A stretch of DNA of 64,000 bases from the NCBI RefSeq assembly GCF_003971065.1, contig NZ_RYDV01000007.1:124001-188000 (forward strand), read 5' to 3'. How positions within the stretch are numbered: position 1 is the stretch's first letter; every line of letters begins with the position of its first letter. Made by a program: the position numbers and the translations under genes. Below the pieces are notes generated by a model. It was given only the letters and a program-made list of their open reading frames with translations, was not told where the DNA came from and searched no databases. The stretch is from Candidimonas sp. SYP-B2681 (lineage in GTDB: Bacteria; Pseudomonadota; Gammaproteobacteria; Burkholderiales; Burkholderiaceae_B). Shown here piece by piece: positions 1 to 8,239 of this stretch.

Positions 1-36
1 CCCCAAAGGGGCGTCGTCAAGGATAGGATCGTGCAT
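1..36 (-). CDS. Possible 5' end of a leftward gene cut by the window edge
   Basis: On the minus strand an ATG at 36 opens a frame reading M-H-D-P-I-L-D-D-A-P-L-G to the window edge without a stop. A gene starting here would be divergent from aceA and would share the regulatory region at 37-373. There is no convincing ribosome binding site upstream of the ATG, and twelve residues are too few to name a family, so this is only a possible start. The same bases also form a short CCCC-AAA-GGGG hairpin at 1-11. Confidence 0.25.
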   Translation of the reverse strand, partial: MHDPILDDAPLG

Positions 37-136
37 GGCGAATCAATAGTCCCGCTGAGGGACGTAAACAGGTAGAACCGGCGGTTTCGTAAGAACCCGA
101 GCGTATACCGATCTATTGTACCCGCCGAACCCATTA

Positions 137-151
137 TTTCACATTATGAAA
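137..151. promoter_or_regulatory. TTTCACATTATGAAA operator-like repeat, copy 1
   Basis: The 15-mer TTTCA-CATTA-TGAAA is an inverted repeat with a 5-base spacer. A near-identical copy lies at 221-235, and a diverged relative (TTTTGTGATATGGAA) at 158-172. The two best copies start exactly 84 bases apart, about eight DNA turns, so they face the same side of the helix. The TTTCA/TGAAA layout resembles operators of IclR-type regulators. Which protein binds is inference. Confidence 0.5.
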
Positions 152-220
152 AGTCACTTTTGTGATATGGAATTTCCGTGTTGCGGTGCAGGATATGTAA
201 TTTCACAGCGAAGAAAAGCT

Positions 221-235
221 TTTCACATTATGGAA
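221..235. promoter_or_regulatory. TTTCACATTATGGAA operator-like repeat, copy 2
   Basis: This differs from the copy at 137-151 at one position (TGGAA for TGAAA) and lies about 140 bases upstream of the aceA start. Another TTTCACA core occurs at 201-207. Clustering of these elements between aceA and the left edge suggests cooperative binding by a regulator of isocitrate lyase expression. Confidence 0.5.
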
Positions 236-276
236 GTTTTTACCTAATAGGCTGATCTATAACGAACTATTATTTT

Positions 277-290
277 GTCTTATATAAGAC
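277..290. promoter_or_regulatory. Perfect palindrome GTCTTATATAAGAC upstream of aceA
   Basis: GTCTTAT/ATAAGAC is a perfect 14-base palindrome centred about 90 bases upstream of the aceA start codon. Its core TATAAG could also serve as part of a -10 element, in which case a bound repressor would block RNA polymerase directly. The size and symmetry fit a dimeric GntR- or TetR-type repressor. No regulator gene is next to it in the window. Confidence 0.5.
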
Positions 291-373
291 ATAAGGGTGT
301 CTGACGATGCAGCAAAGGCGTACACTTTTCTCAACGATTTCCCTTTTGCCATTATCTTTATATAGGAAGCATC

Positions 374-1702
374 ATGACCACACGAGAAAATGAAGTCCGT
401 AATCTGCAGAAGAATTGGGCCGAAGATAAGCGCTGGCAAGGTATCAAGCGTGGCTATAGTGCCGACGAAGTAGTACGTCTTCGTGGCTCGGTGGTGGTCG
501 AGCATACCCTTGCGCGCCGCGGAGCCGAAAAACTATGGGACCTTCTGCACTCAGAGCCTTTTGTGAGCTCTCTAGGCGCGCTGACTGGCAACCAGGCCAT
601 GCAACAAGTCAAAGCGGGCTTGAAAGCCATTTATCTATCAGGATGGCAAGTGGCGGGCGATGCGAATGGCGCTGGGGAAATGTATCCTGACCAGTCGCTA
701 TATCCTGCGAATTCGGTACCCCAAGTCGTGCGGCGTATCAATAATGCATTGACGCGATGCGACCAAATCCAATGGATGGAAGGCAAAAATCCGGGGGATG
801 AGGGCTATCTGGATTATTTCGCACCGATTGTCGCCGATGCCGAGGCAGGATTTGGTGGTGTCCTTAACGCGTTTGAGCTAATGAAATCAATGATCGAGGC
901 CGGCGCGGCAGGGGTCCACTTCGAGGATCAATTAGCCTCTGTAAAAAAGTGCGGACACATGGGCGGAAAAGTGCTTGTGCCGACACGCGAAGCCGTTGCC
1001 AAGCTCGTTTCAGCTCGGCTTGCTGCTGATGTGCTGAATGTACCCACTTTGCTTCTAGCCCGAACCGATGCCGACGCTGCCGATCTGGTAACCAGCAACA
1101 TTGACGAAAACGATCTCCCCTTCATTACAGGAGAGCGAACCGTTGAAGGCTTTTTCCGAACACGGCCCGGGATAGAGCAGGGGATTTCTCGTGGGCTGGC
1201 CTATGCGCCTTATGCCGATTTGCTTTGGTGTGAGACCTCGACTCCTAGCCTTGAATATGCACGTCAGTTCGCGGAAGCGATTCATCGCCAGTTCCCGGGC
1301 AAGATGCTGGCCTACAATTGTTCGCCTTCCTTTAACTGGAAGAAAAATCTTGACGACGCAACAGTAGCCAAATTTCAGCGCGAACTTGGTGCCATGGGCT
1401 ATAAATTCCAGTTCATTACACTGGCGGGCTTCCACGCCCTGAACTACGGAATGTTTGAACTTGCATACGGCTACGCCCGCAACCAAATGAGTGCCTTCGT
1501 CGAACTTCAACAAAAAGAATTCGCCGCCGCCGAGTTGGGGTTCACGGCCGTCAAGCACCAACGCGAAGTCGGGACTGGTTACTTTGATGCTGTAACGCAG
1601 GCCATTGAAGGCGGCCAATCATCCACAACTGCCCTGACCGGTTCGACTGAAGAAGCACAGTTTCAAGGCGGTGCTACCCCGAAAGGCTTAAAAGTCGCGT
1701 GA
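374..1702 (+). CDS. aceA: Isocitrate lyase (glyoxylate shunt)
   Basis: This enzyme cleaves isocitrate to succinate and glyoxylate, the first step of the glyoxylate shunt needed for growth on acetate and fatty acids. The 442-residue protein has the family signature KKCGHMGGK with catalytic Cys193, and an acidic metal-binding stretch around [12 protein letters not shown]. Its length matches the proteobacterial AceA class of roughly 430 residues. The ATG at 374 is preceded by AGGAAGC. The gene is single, with its own long regulatory leader and a strong terminator after it. Malate synthase is not nearby, so the shunt genes are not one operon here. Confidence 0.97.
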   Translation: MTTRENEVRNLQKNWAEDKRWQGIKRGYSADEVVRLRGSVVVEHTLARRGAEKLWDLLHSEPFVSSLGALTGNQAMQQVKAGLKAIYLSGWQVAGDANGAGEMYPDQSLYPANSVPQVVRRINNALTRCDQIQWMEGKNPGDEGYLDYFAPIVADAEAGFGGVLNAFELMKSMIEAGAAGVHFEDQLASVKKCGHMGGKVLVPTREAVAKLVSARLAADVLNVPTLLLARTDADAADLVTSNIDENDLPFITGERTVEGFFRTRPGIEQGISRGLAYAPYADLLWCETSTPSLEYARQFAEAIHRQFPGKMLAYNCSPSFNWKKNLDDATVAKFQRELGAMGYKFQFITLAGFHALNYGMFELAYGYARNQMSAFVELQQKEFAAAELGFTAVKHQREVGTGYFDAVTQAIEGGQSSTTALTGSTEEAQFQGGATPKGLKVA

Positions 1703-1726
1703 TAGCAAGCAGTATGGTCGTATAAT

Positions 1727-1762
1727 CGGACCGTTGGAAGCGTCTTCCCTCGGTCCGTTTTT
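1727..1762 (+). terminator. Intrinsic terminator after aceA
   Basis: CGGACCG at 1727-1733 pairs with CGGTCCG at 1751-1757, with an inner GGAAG/CTTCC pairing at 1736-1740 and 1744-1748, followed directly by TTTTT at 1758-1762. It separates aceA from the cbb3 oxidase cluster. Confidence 0.85.
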
Positions 1763-1781
1763 ACTGGGCTATGCAGGGAAA

Positions 1782-1795
1782 TTGATTTAGATCAA
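1782..1795 (+). promoter_or_regulatory. Fnr box before the CcoI-like gene
   Basis: TTGAT-TTAG-ATCAA is a perfect match to the Fnr/Anr consensus TTGAT-N4-ATCAA. Its centre is 1788.5. A good extended -10 (TGC-TATAGT) lies at 1814-1822, giving class II activator geometry with a predicted transcription start near 1830. Confidence 0.9.
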
Positions 1796-1813
1796 TACAG
1801 AGTATCCCTTGCT

Positions 1814-1822
1814 TGCTATAGT
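1814..1822 (+). promoter_or_regulatory. Extended -10 promoter element, Fnr-dependent
   Basis: TGC-TATAGT is an extended -10 placed 25-34 bases after the centre of the Fnr box. The implied transcription start falls at about 1829-1830, on the A of the ATG at 1830. Candidate starts TTG 1809 and GTG 1821 would lie upstream of or inside the promoter and would not be transcribed. Confidence 0.6.
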
Positions 1823-1829
1823 GCCCAAC

Positions 1830-2795
1830 ATGCGCACATTCTCGATCTTTACTCTCCCTGCTGGCTTGACCGATCGCGATCGCCTGAACCGTAAACACAT
1901 GCTTGCTCGTATGGGCCTGGCTTGGTTGGCGATGATGCAAGTAATGATGTTTGCTTTCCCTGGCTATCTGCGTAGCCAAGAAATGTCTGCCGACAATCTA
2001 CAGTTACTGGATCAGGCAATCTTCATCATGAACTGGATCAGCCTGGTTCTTACCGTTCCCGTTGTGTTGTATTGCGCGTGGCCCGTCTGGGGCGGAGCGC
2101 TGCTTCGTGTTGCGCAGGGACGAGTCAGTATGGATGTTCCCGTTGCGTTAGGTATTGTCGCCGCGTTCATACCTAGCGCCTACGCTACATGGGGCGGCAC
2201 CGGGGAAGTCTATTTTGATTCCGTCACGATGTTCGTGGCATTTTTGCTGACCGCCCGTTATCTTGAGCTTTGCGCTCGCCAAGCCGTGGGAACGGGGGCC
2301 GCTCACGCCCTTATCGAGCAGTTCCGGGTTTCTGTTTCCCGCCGCGCCGATCAACTGGCGTTCTGGTTTGTTGTCATTCAGCTAGCTCTGGCTTTCTTGG
2401 TCGGGGCTGTCTGGTATGTGTATGCGCCCCAACATGCGATCGCCGTCATGGTGGCCCTACTGGTCATGAGTTGTCCCTGTGCCATGGCCATGGCTGTCCC
2501 GACGGCCGTAGCCGCCGCACATGCTACCTTGTCGGCGCGTCCCGCAAGTACCGATCTCGATGTTGTCCGGCTCACCCAGGCAACCGGCAAAGTGTCCCGA
2601 CAGAACCTGTACGCGTCGGTGATATGGCACCTGCTTATGACCCCGCTGGCAGCGATGGGCTTAATTGCGCCCTGGTTGGCGGCCATCTCGATGTTGCTAT
2701 CTTCGCTGGCGGTTGCTGCGAATTCGTGGCGCCTATTCCGGCGCCAGACGCGCGTCGCGCCAACCGCATGGCGGGGCGCTCCGGCGCAAGGCTAA
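1830..2795 (+). CDS. CcoI-derived membrane protein: P-type ATPase lacking all cytoplasmic domains
   Basis: The 321-residue protein aligns by eye with the membrane part of CcoI/FixI copper P1B-ATPases. The TM3 motif MDVP is at 101-104, the TM4 segment YFDSVTMFVAFLLTARYLE at about 128-146, the copper-site S-C-P-C motif with Cys215 and Cys217 in TM6, and TM7-TM8 at 259-298 with the MxxSS pattern (288-292). Eight helices are predictable. Missing are the N-terminal HMA domain, the actuator domain with TGE (only about 28 residues join TM4 to TM5) and the whole phosphorylation and nucleotide domain with DKTGT (about 30 residues join TM6 to TM7). It cannot be an ATP-driven pump. The reading frame is clean, under a perfect Fnr box and next to ccoS, which argues for a used gene. 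The ATG at 1830 fits a leaderless message. The same frame is open upstream to TTG 1809. Confidence 0.8.
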   Translation: MRTFSIFTLPAGLTDRDRLNRKHMLARMGLAWLAMMQVMMFAFPGYLRSQEMSADNLQLLDQAIFIMNWISLVLTVPVVLYCAWPVWGGALLRVAQGRVSMDVPVALGIVAAFIPSAYATWGGTGEVYFDSVTMFVAFLLTARYLELCARQAVGTGAAHALIEQFRVSVSRRADQLAFWFVVIQLALAFLVGAVWYVYAPQHAIAVMVALLVMSCPCAMAMAVPTAVAAAHATLSARPASTDLDVVRLTQATGKVSRQNLYASVIWHLLMTPLAAMGLIAPWLAAISMLLSSLAVAANSWRLFRRQTRVAPTAWRGAPAQG

Positions 2796-2799
2796 CTTT

Positions 2800-3027
2800 A
2801 TGGCCTCCTCTCTATTTCTGTTGCTTCCCATATCGCTGGTGTTTGTCATCGTGATAGGAGTTTTTTTTTGGTGGGCAATATTTGCCGGCCAGTTCGATGA
2901 TTCCCAGGCGGGCGGTGATTCGATTCTGCTGGACAACGATACGCCTGAGGCGAGTTCAAGCGAACGGGCCGATGCAAATCAGAAGGAAGGGGAAAGCCGC
3001 CAACCGGCCACTGGGCACTCTGCATAG
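2800..3027 (+). CDS. ccoS: cbb3 oxidase maturation protein CcoS
   Basis: This is a 75-residue single-pass membrane protein beginning MASSLFLLLPISLVF, with the helix at about 4-30 and the characteristic FFWWAIFAGQFDD stretch just after it. CcoS is required for putting haem b and copper into the catalytic subunit of cbb3 oxidase. The C-terminal half is polar and low in complexity, as usual for this family. The start is the ATG four bases after the stop of the CcoI-like gene. The two are probably cotranscribed from the Fnr promoter at 1782-1822. Confidence 0.9.
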   Translation: MASSLFLLLPISLVFVIVIGVFFWWAIFAGQFDDSQAGGDSILLDNDTPEASSSERADANQKEGESRQPATGHSA

Positions 3028-3109
3028 CACCGCGCCGCTGTGGCAGTTTGAATTTTACTTTTATGAAGTGTGGCGCAAAAACGTCAGCCTATTCCGCGTA
3101 ATTTCGACC

Positions 3110-3123
3110 TTGATGCAAATCAA
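3110..3123 (+). promoter_or_regulatory. Fnr box before ccoN
   Basis: TTGAT-GCAA-ATCAA is a second perfect Fnr/Anr consensus site, in the 164-base gap between ccoS and ccoN. Its centre is 3116.5. A -41.5 geometry predicts a start at about 3158 with a weak -10 (GATCAT, 3146-3151). It gives the structural oxidase genes their own oxygen-regulated promoter. Confidence 0.9.
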
Positions 3124-3191
3124 AGTCGGCGTGTCGATGTTGCGGGATCATGCTGAAGTTAAGCATTATTTATTTGTTTGAGGGGAAGCTC

Positions 3192-4676
3192 ATGGGCACT
3201 TCCGATATTGTCGGGAAACAAGCCGAAGTCTTCAACTATGGTGTCGTTCGTCAGTTTACGATCATGACCATAGTGTGGGGCATTGTCGGCATGCTGGTCG
3301 GCGTAGTGATCGCTGCGCAACTTATCTGGCCGGAATTAAATTTCAACGTTCCATGGCTGAGCTATGGCCGCTTGCGTCCTTTGCACACTAACGCCGTTAT
3401 TTTTGCCTTCGGCGGAAGTGCGCTGTTCGCCACGTCGTATTACGTCGTGCAACGTACCTGTCAGGCACGTCTGTTTAGCGACAAGCTTGCCGCGTTTACG
3501 TTTTGGGGCTGGCAAGCCGTTATTGTGGCGGCTGTAATTACCCTTCCGCTGGGATATACAACCACCAAAGAATACGCAGAGCTAGAGTGGCCTATCGATA
3601 TTCTGCTAGCGCTGGTATGGATTGCCTATGCTGTTGTGTTTTTCGGCACCATCGTCAAACGCCGGGTCAAGCATATTTACGTCGCTAACTGGTTCTACGG
3701 TTCGTACATCCTGACTATCGCCATACTGCATATCTTCAACAACCTCGAGCTCCCCGTTTCGATGTGGAAGTCTTACTCGGCCTATTCCGGTGTCCAGGAC
3801 GCCATGGTCCAGTGGTGGTACGGTCACAATGCTGTGGGCTTTTTCCTGACCACGAGCTTTCTGGGCATGATGTACTACTTCGTGCCTAAACAGGCCGAGC
3901 GACCCATCTATTCGTATCGCTTGTCGATTGTGCATTTCTGGGCGCTGGCCTTCACCTATATGTGGGCCGGCCCGCACCACTTGTTATATACATCGCTGCC
4001 CGATTGGACTCAATCCCTGGGCATGGCCCTATCTCTGATCCTGCTGGCTCCCTCATGGGGCGGCATGATTAACGGAATCATGACCATGTCCGGAGCCTGG
4101 CACAAACTGCGCACGGATCCTATTCTGAAGTTCCTGGTGGTGTCGTTATCGTTCTACGGCATGTCGACATTCGAAGGCTCGATGATGTCCATCCGCACGG
4201 TCAATGCCTTGTCGCACTACACAGACTGGACCGTCGGCCATGTGCATTCAGGTGCGTTGGGCTGGGTCGCAATGATCACATTCGGCTCCTTGTACTACAT
4301 GATTCCGCGACTGTATGGCCGCACCGCGATGGCGAGCACCAAGCTGATAGAACTGCACTTCTGGCTCGCTACCCTGGGCGTAGTGATGTATATCAGCGCA
4401 ATGTGGATTGCCGGTGTAATGCAAGGCCTGATGTGGCGTGCCACGGGCGCCGACGGAGTGTTGACTTACAGCTTTGTCGAAGCCGTGAAAGCCACTTATC
4501 CCTTCTACGTTATTCGCATGTTGGGCGGTATTTGCTTCCTTGGGGGCGTATGCGTCATGGCGTGGAACACCTGGATCACCATTAAAGGCCAGGTCAAGGT
4601 TGACCCTGCTGTACCGCTGCAGAGCCCGGACGCTCGCGATCCGGCCCTTCTTGGTCCCGCATCGGCAACAGCCTAA
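3192..4676 (+). CDS. ccoN: cbb3-type cytochrome c oxidase subunit I
   Basis: This is the catalytic haem-copper subunit of cbb3 oxidase in the inner membrane, reducing oxygen at low oxygen tension. The haem and CuB ligands are visible: His65 (low-spin haem b), His212 (CuB, in WYGHN), His262-His263 (CuB, in GPHHLLY), His350 (haem b3) and His352 (haem b) in [10 protein letters not shown]. The length is 494 residues from ATG 3192, which is preceded by GAGGGGAAG. The frame is open upstream to 3150, but the initial residues there do not fit the family. It begins the ccoNOQP run under the Fnr box at 3110-3123. Confidence 0.96.
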   Translation: MGTSDIVGKQAEVFNYGVVRQFTIMTIVWGIVGMLVGVVIAAQLIWPELNFNVPWLSYGRLRPLHTNAVIFAFGGSALFATSYYVVQRTCQARLFSDKLAAFTFWGWQAVIVAAVITLPLGYTTTKEYAELEWPIDILLALVWIAYAVVFFGTIVKRRVKHIYVANWFYGSYILTIAILHIFNNLELPVSMWKSYSAYSGVQDAMVQWWYGHNAVGFFLTTSFLGMMYYFVPKQAERPIYSYRLSIVHFWALAFTYMWAGPHHLLYTSLPDWTQSLGMALSLILLAPSWGGMINGIMTMSGAWHKLRTDPILKFLVVSLSFYGMSTFEGSMMSIRTVNALSHYTDWTVGHVHSGALGWVAMITFGSLYYMIPRLYGRTAMASTKLIELHFWLATLGVVMYISAMWIAGVMQGLMWRATGADGVLTYSFVEAVKATYPFYVIRMLGGICFLGGVCVMAWNTWITIKGQVKVDPAVPLQSPDARDPALLGPASATA

Positions 4677-4687
4677 GGAGTATCTCA

Positions 4688-5347
4688 ATGTCCAAGAACA
4701 GTTCAGGTTTCTTTACGCACCAGACTCTGGAAAAGAACGTCGGTTTGCTGATTATTTTCAGTATTCTTGTCGTGTCCTTTGCCGGACTTGCACAGATCGT
4801 TCCGTTGTTTTTCCAGCACTCGACCACAACGGCAACGGAAGGCGTCATGCCCTACGAACCGCTCCATCTAGTGGGGCGCGACATCTATATACGCGAAGGC
4901 TGCGTAAGTTGCCATTCGCAACAAATCCGGATGTTAAGTTCCGAAGTCCAACGCTATGGCCCTTATTCGTTGGCCGGCGAATCGCGCTATGACCACCCAT
5001 TTTTGTGGGGCTCAAAACGTACGGGTCCCGATCTGGCGCGTGTCGGTCAGCGATATTCCGACGACTGGCACCGGATTCACTTACGCAATCCGCGCGATCT
5101 CGTGAAAGAGTCGAATATGCCGGGGTATCCATGGTTGCAGAAAAATTCGGTCGCCAAGGAAAATGTTCAGGATCGTATGTTGGTATTGCGCAAGCTGGGC
5201 GTACCTTATACCGACGAGCAAATCGCCAAGGCCCCCGAGCAGTTGCAAGGCAAGACTGAAGAAGACGCCCTGATTGCGTATTTGCAAAATCTGGGTGTGG
5301 CAGGCCGTGCGGCGGCTGCTAAAGCCGTTGCCGAAGGAGGACTGTAA
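4688..5347 (+). CDS. ccoO: cbb3-type cytochrome c oxidase subunit II (mono-haem)
   Basis: This is a membrane-anchored mono-haem cytochrome c that passes electrons to CcoN. One N-terminal helix (about 18-40) is followed by the haem site C-V-S-C-H (Cys72, Cys75, His76). The downstream [10 protein letters not shown] segment carries the axial methionine. The 219-residue length is typical. It starts 11 bases after ccoN behind AAGGAG, and its stop overlaps the ccoQ start (TAATG). Confidence 0.96.
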   Translation: MSKNSSGFFTHQTLEKNVGLLIIFSILVVSFAGLAQIVPLFFQHSTTTATEGVMPYEPLHLVGRDIYIREGCVSCHSQQIRMLSSEVQRYGPYSLAGESRYDHPFLWGSKRTGPDLARVGQRYSDDWHRIHLRNPRDLVKESNMPGYPWLQKNSVAKENVQDRMLVLRKLGVPYTDEQIAKAPEQLQGKTEEDALIAYLQNLGVAGRAAAAKAVAEGGL

Positions 5348-5520
5348 TGGCCATGCTCAACGGAATAATGACGCTGGTCGCCATGTTTACCTTTCTGGGT
5401 ATTGTATGGTGGGCGTTCTCGCGTGGTCGTGCTGATGCCAACCACGAGGCCTCTCTCTTGCCGTTTTTAGTGCCTGACGAGAGATCGACGGAAAAGAAGG
5501 AAGGGGGCTCCCATGAGTGA
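5347..5520 (+). CDS. ccoQ: cbb3 oxidase small subunit CcoQ (FixQ-type)
   Basis: This is a 57-residue protein, [20 protein letters not shown] and onward, with one helix at about 6-25 ending in WWAFSRGR, the hallmark of CcoQ/FixQ. CcoQ stabilises the assembled oxidase. Its ATG overlaps the ccoO stop by one base and its TGA overlaps the ccoP start by eight bases, so the three genes are translationally coupled. Confidence 0.92.
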   Translation: MAMLNGIMTLVAMFTFLGIVWWAFSRGRADANHEASLLPFLVPDERSTEKKEGGSHE

Positions 5521-6436
5521 TTTTGTCAGTAGCTTCTGGAGCTACTTCATCGGCGTGATTGCATTAGGTGGAATCGCGTTCTGCGTAATACTGTTATTTT
5601 CGCAGCGTGCCTGGCTGAAAAGCGATGTCGATCCATTGGGCAATACCGGCCATGTATGGGACGGCGACCTTACCGAACTTAATAATCCGATCCCACGCTG
5701 GTGGACGGTCATGTACCTTGGCCTGTGTGTTGTCGCGCTGGCGGTGCTGTTTCTATACCCTGGTGTGGGCGCCTATAAGGGCACGCTCGAGTACAGCGCA
5801 GCAAAGCAGGTAAAGGCGGAACAGCTTGCACTCAATGAGCAGATAAAGCCGGTATTCCAGCGCTTCCAGCAAATGCCCATCGCTGAAGTCGCCCACGATG
5901 CCGAGGCCCGCGAAATTGGTCAGCGGCTGTTCTTGAACAACTGTGCGCAGTGTCATGGTTCAGACGCCAGAGGCAGTGGCAGCTTTCCGAATCTCGCCGA
6001 TAGCGATTGGTTGCACGGAGGGTCGCCCGAGCAGATTTTACAGACCATCACCAAGGGTCGCCACGGAATGATGCCGCCCTGGAGCTCGCAGATCAAACCG
6101 GCCGAAGCGGCTGATATCGCTCAATATGTACGCTCTTTAGCAGGGCTGGCCAGTAACTCCTTGCGTGTTGTGCCCGGCAAGCGCGGCTATGACACCTTCT
6201 GTGTCGCCTGCCACGGTGCTGAAGGCAAGGGCAATACGGCAATGGGCGCCCCGAACCTTACCGACAATGTGTGGCTCTACGGCAGTTCAGAAGCCGCTAT
6301 CGTCGAGACGATTCTTAACGGACGTCAAAACGTCATGCCGGCCCAGGAAGGCATCCTGACCGAAGACCAGATACGCGTCCTTACAGCATGGGTGTGGGGT
6401 TTGTCTAACCCGAACAAGCGAGTAGCGACAAAATAG
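5513..6436 (+). CDS. ccoP: cbb3-type cytochrome c oxidase subunit III (di-haem)
   Basis: This is a membrane-anchored di-haem cytochrome c, the entry point for electrons from soluble cytochrome c. It has an N-terminal FixP-type membrane region with helices at about 10-30 and 63-83, and the conserved stretch GHVWDGDLTELNNPIPRWW between them. Two periplasmic haem sites follow: C-A-Q-C-H (Cys144, Cys147, His148) and C-V-A-C-H (Cys230, Cys233, His234). The length is 307 residues. It starts inside ccoQ. Confidence 0.96.
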   Translation: MSDFVSSFWSYFIGVIALGGIAFCVILLFSQRAWLKSDVDPLGNTGHVWDGDLTELNNPIPRWWTVMYLGLCVVALAVLFLYPGVGAYKGTLEYSAAKQVKAEQLALNEQIKPVFQRFQQMPIAEVAHDAEAREIGQRLFLNNCAQCHGSDARGSGSFPNLADSDWLHGGSPEQILQTITKGRHGMMPPWSSQIKPAEAADIAQYVRSLAGLASNSLRVVPGKRGYDTFCVACHGAEGKGNTAMGAPNLTDNVWLYGSSEAAIVETILNGRQNVMPAQEGILTEDQIRVLTAWVWGLSNPNKRVATK

Positions 6437-6445
6437 AGGTGCATC

Positions 6446-7951
6446 ATGAGTAAAGACGAATCATCCGTAAATCCGGACTCGGGGCTGACACCGGAAACGG
6501 TGCCCGCCTGGCAACCGCCGAGGGTCTCCAGGGTGAGCGGAGGTTCGTCGCCTCAGGTGGAAAAGGCGCTGGCAGATGTGCGCCGAAAAATTTACCCGCG
6601 ATCGGTATCGGGTATTTTTGCCCGTTGGCGGATCGCCATGGTGTTTGTTACGCAGCTCGTTTTTTACGGCTTGCCCTGGCTGCAGTGGAATGGCCGGCAG
6701 GCCGTCCTATTCGATCTGGCAGCACGAAAATTCTATATTTTCGGCATGGTGCTCTGGCCGCAAGATGTCATTTACCTTGCTGTACTGCTGGTGCTGTCGG
6801 CCTTTGCACTTTTCTTGTTTACTGCGATGGCAGGCCGGCTTTTTTGCGGTTACGCGTGTCCGCAGACGGTCTACACTGAAATCTTTATGTGGGTCGAGCG
6901 TCGCGTCGAAGGGGATCGGTTGGCTCGCATCCGCCTCGATGAGCAGCCCTGGTCCTGGCACAAGTTCCGTTTAAAAGCGACCAAGCACGCTATCTGGATA
7001 CTCATCGCCTGGTGGACAGGTTCCACTTTCATTGGCTATTTTGCACCAATACGCGAGCTGGGCATGGGCCTTCTTACGCTGTCTTTGGGGCCGTGGCAGT
7101 GGTTCTGGATGGTGTTTTATGCCTTTGCGACCTGGGGAAATGCCGGCTTCATGCGTGAACATGTATGCAAATACATGTGCCCCTATGCGCGATTCCAAAG
7201 CGTCATGGTCGATGACGACACCTTTGTAGTGACTTACGACGACGTGCGTGGAGAGCCCCGCGGCGGGCGCTCTCGACGCATCGATCATAAAGAAGCAGGC
7301 ATGGGCGATTGCGTCGATTGCAGTCTATGCGTGCAGGTCTGCCCGACGGGGATAGACATCCGTGACGGACTGCAATATATGTGCATAGGTTGTGGCGCTT
7401 GCGTAGATGCTTGTGACACGGTCATGGATAAAATGAACTATGACAGGGGGCTGATTCGCTATACCTCGGGGCGAGCCATCACCGAAGGTCTCACGCAGGG
7501 CGAAGTGCGCAAGCGTATGTTCCGGCCTCGTGTATTAGCTTATATGGCTATATTGTCCTTGATTGGAATCGCGTTTGTCGTCTCGCTTGCCACACGCACC
7601 ACGCTCCGAGTGGATGTCATACGCGATCGGGGCGCCCTGGGTCGCGAGGTGCCCGGGGGCATGATCGAAAACGTATATCGGCTTCAGGTCATTAATGCCT
7701 CCGAGGAACCCTTGTCCCTGGAACTAAGCGCCAGTGGGGTACCGGAACTGTCGATAATGACTGCCGATACTCATTCGTCGTCAGTCACGATAGACGCGGC
7801 GTCAAACCGTTTAATGCCAGTTGTCGTCAGGGCCCCGGTTGAAACCGTTACACCAGGCTTGCACGACATCGAACTCAAGACAGTAGCCCACTCAGAAGAA
7901 GGGGACGAAACGACGGTAGTGGAAAAATCAAGTTTCTACGTGCCGAAATAG
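6446..7951 (+). CDS. ccoG: Cytochrome oxidase accessory ferredoxin-like protein CcoG (FixG/RdxA)
   Basis: This is a polytopic inner-membrane protein of 501 residues with two cysteine clusters, CVDCSLCVQVCP and CIGCGACVDAC, that fit two [4Fe-4S] centres, plus the conserved FCGYACPQTVYTEIF loop. The C-terminal half is an immunoglobulin-like FixG domain. CcoG is known to reduce Cu(II) to Cu(I) during cbb3 oxidase assembly. That makes its position beside a copper-transporter remnant functionally suggestive. It begins 10 bases after ccoP. Confidence 0.93.
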   Translation: MSKDESSVNPDSGLTPETVPAWQPPRVSRVSGGSSPQVEKALADVRRKIYPRSVSGIFARWRIAMVFVTQLVFYGLPWLQWNGRQAVLFDLAARKFYIFGMVLWPQDVIYLAVLLVLSAFALFLFTAMAGRLFCGYACPQTVYTEIFMWVERRVEGDRLARIRLDEQPWSWHKFRLKATKHAIWILIAWWTGSTFIGYFAPIRELGMGLLTLSLGPWQWFWMVFYAFATWGNAGFMREHVCKYMCPYARFQSVMVDDDTFVVTYDDVRGEPRGGRSRRIDHKEAGMGDCVDCSLCVQVCPTGIDIRDGLQYMCIGCGACVDACDTVMDKMNYDRGLIRYTSGRAITEGLTQGEVRKRMFRPRVLAYMAILSLIGIAFVVSLATRTTLRVDVIRDRGALGREVPGGMIENVYRLQVINASEEPLSLELSASGVPELSIMTADTHSSSVTIDAASNRLMPVVVRAPVETVTPGLHDIELKTVAHSEEGDETTVVEKSSFYVPK

Positions 7952-7970
7952 TGCTAAGGAGGATCATTTC

Positions 7971-8204
7971 ATGAGCGTAGCTAAAGACAAAGACCCGCAA
8001 GATACCGAACGCAGCAAACCTTGGTGGAAGGAGCCGTGGCCCTGGATATTAATGGCGGGCCCGGCAGCGGCCATAATTGGTTGTATTATTACGATCGTTC
8101 TTGCGGTGCAGAATTTCAGCGATCAGGGGATTACCGATGGCGGTGTAAAACGCGGACTGGTAGTAAGTAAACCGGCGCCTCCTTCAGTACCTGCAGACCG
8201 TTGA
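7971..8204 (+). CDS. Short FixH-like membrane protein
   Basis: This is a 77-residue protein with a WWKEPWPWILMAGPAAAIIG segment and one helix (about 25-50), followed by GGVKRGLVVSK. In FixH/CcoH proteins the same helix leads to a DYYKxGLxI motif and then a periplasmic domain of about 90 residues. That domain is absent here and the protein stops soon after. It has a good AAGGAGG binding site. Position directly after ccoG supports a role in cbb3 assembly or stability; the exact role is inference. Confidence 0.7.
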   Translation: MSVAKDKDPQDTERSKPWWKEPWPWILMAGPAAAIIGCIITIVLAVQNFSDQGITDGGVKRGLVVSKPAPPSVPADR

Positions 8205-8239
8205 TACCATACTAAAAAAGAAAACATAGGGGGAGCAGG

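Noticed and set aside
1055-1618. 187-residue frame antisense to aceA
   Set aside because: No family resemblance and full overlap with a conserved enzyme gene; a shadow frame.
2270-2854. 194-residue alternative frame overlapping the CcoI-like gene, considered as frameshifted missing ATPase domains
   Set aside because: Its translation has no DKTGT, TGE or nucleotide-domain motifs, and the CcoI-like frame is continuous, so the missing domains are deleted rather than frameshifted.
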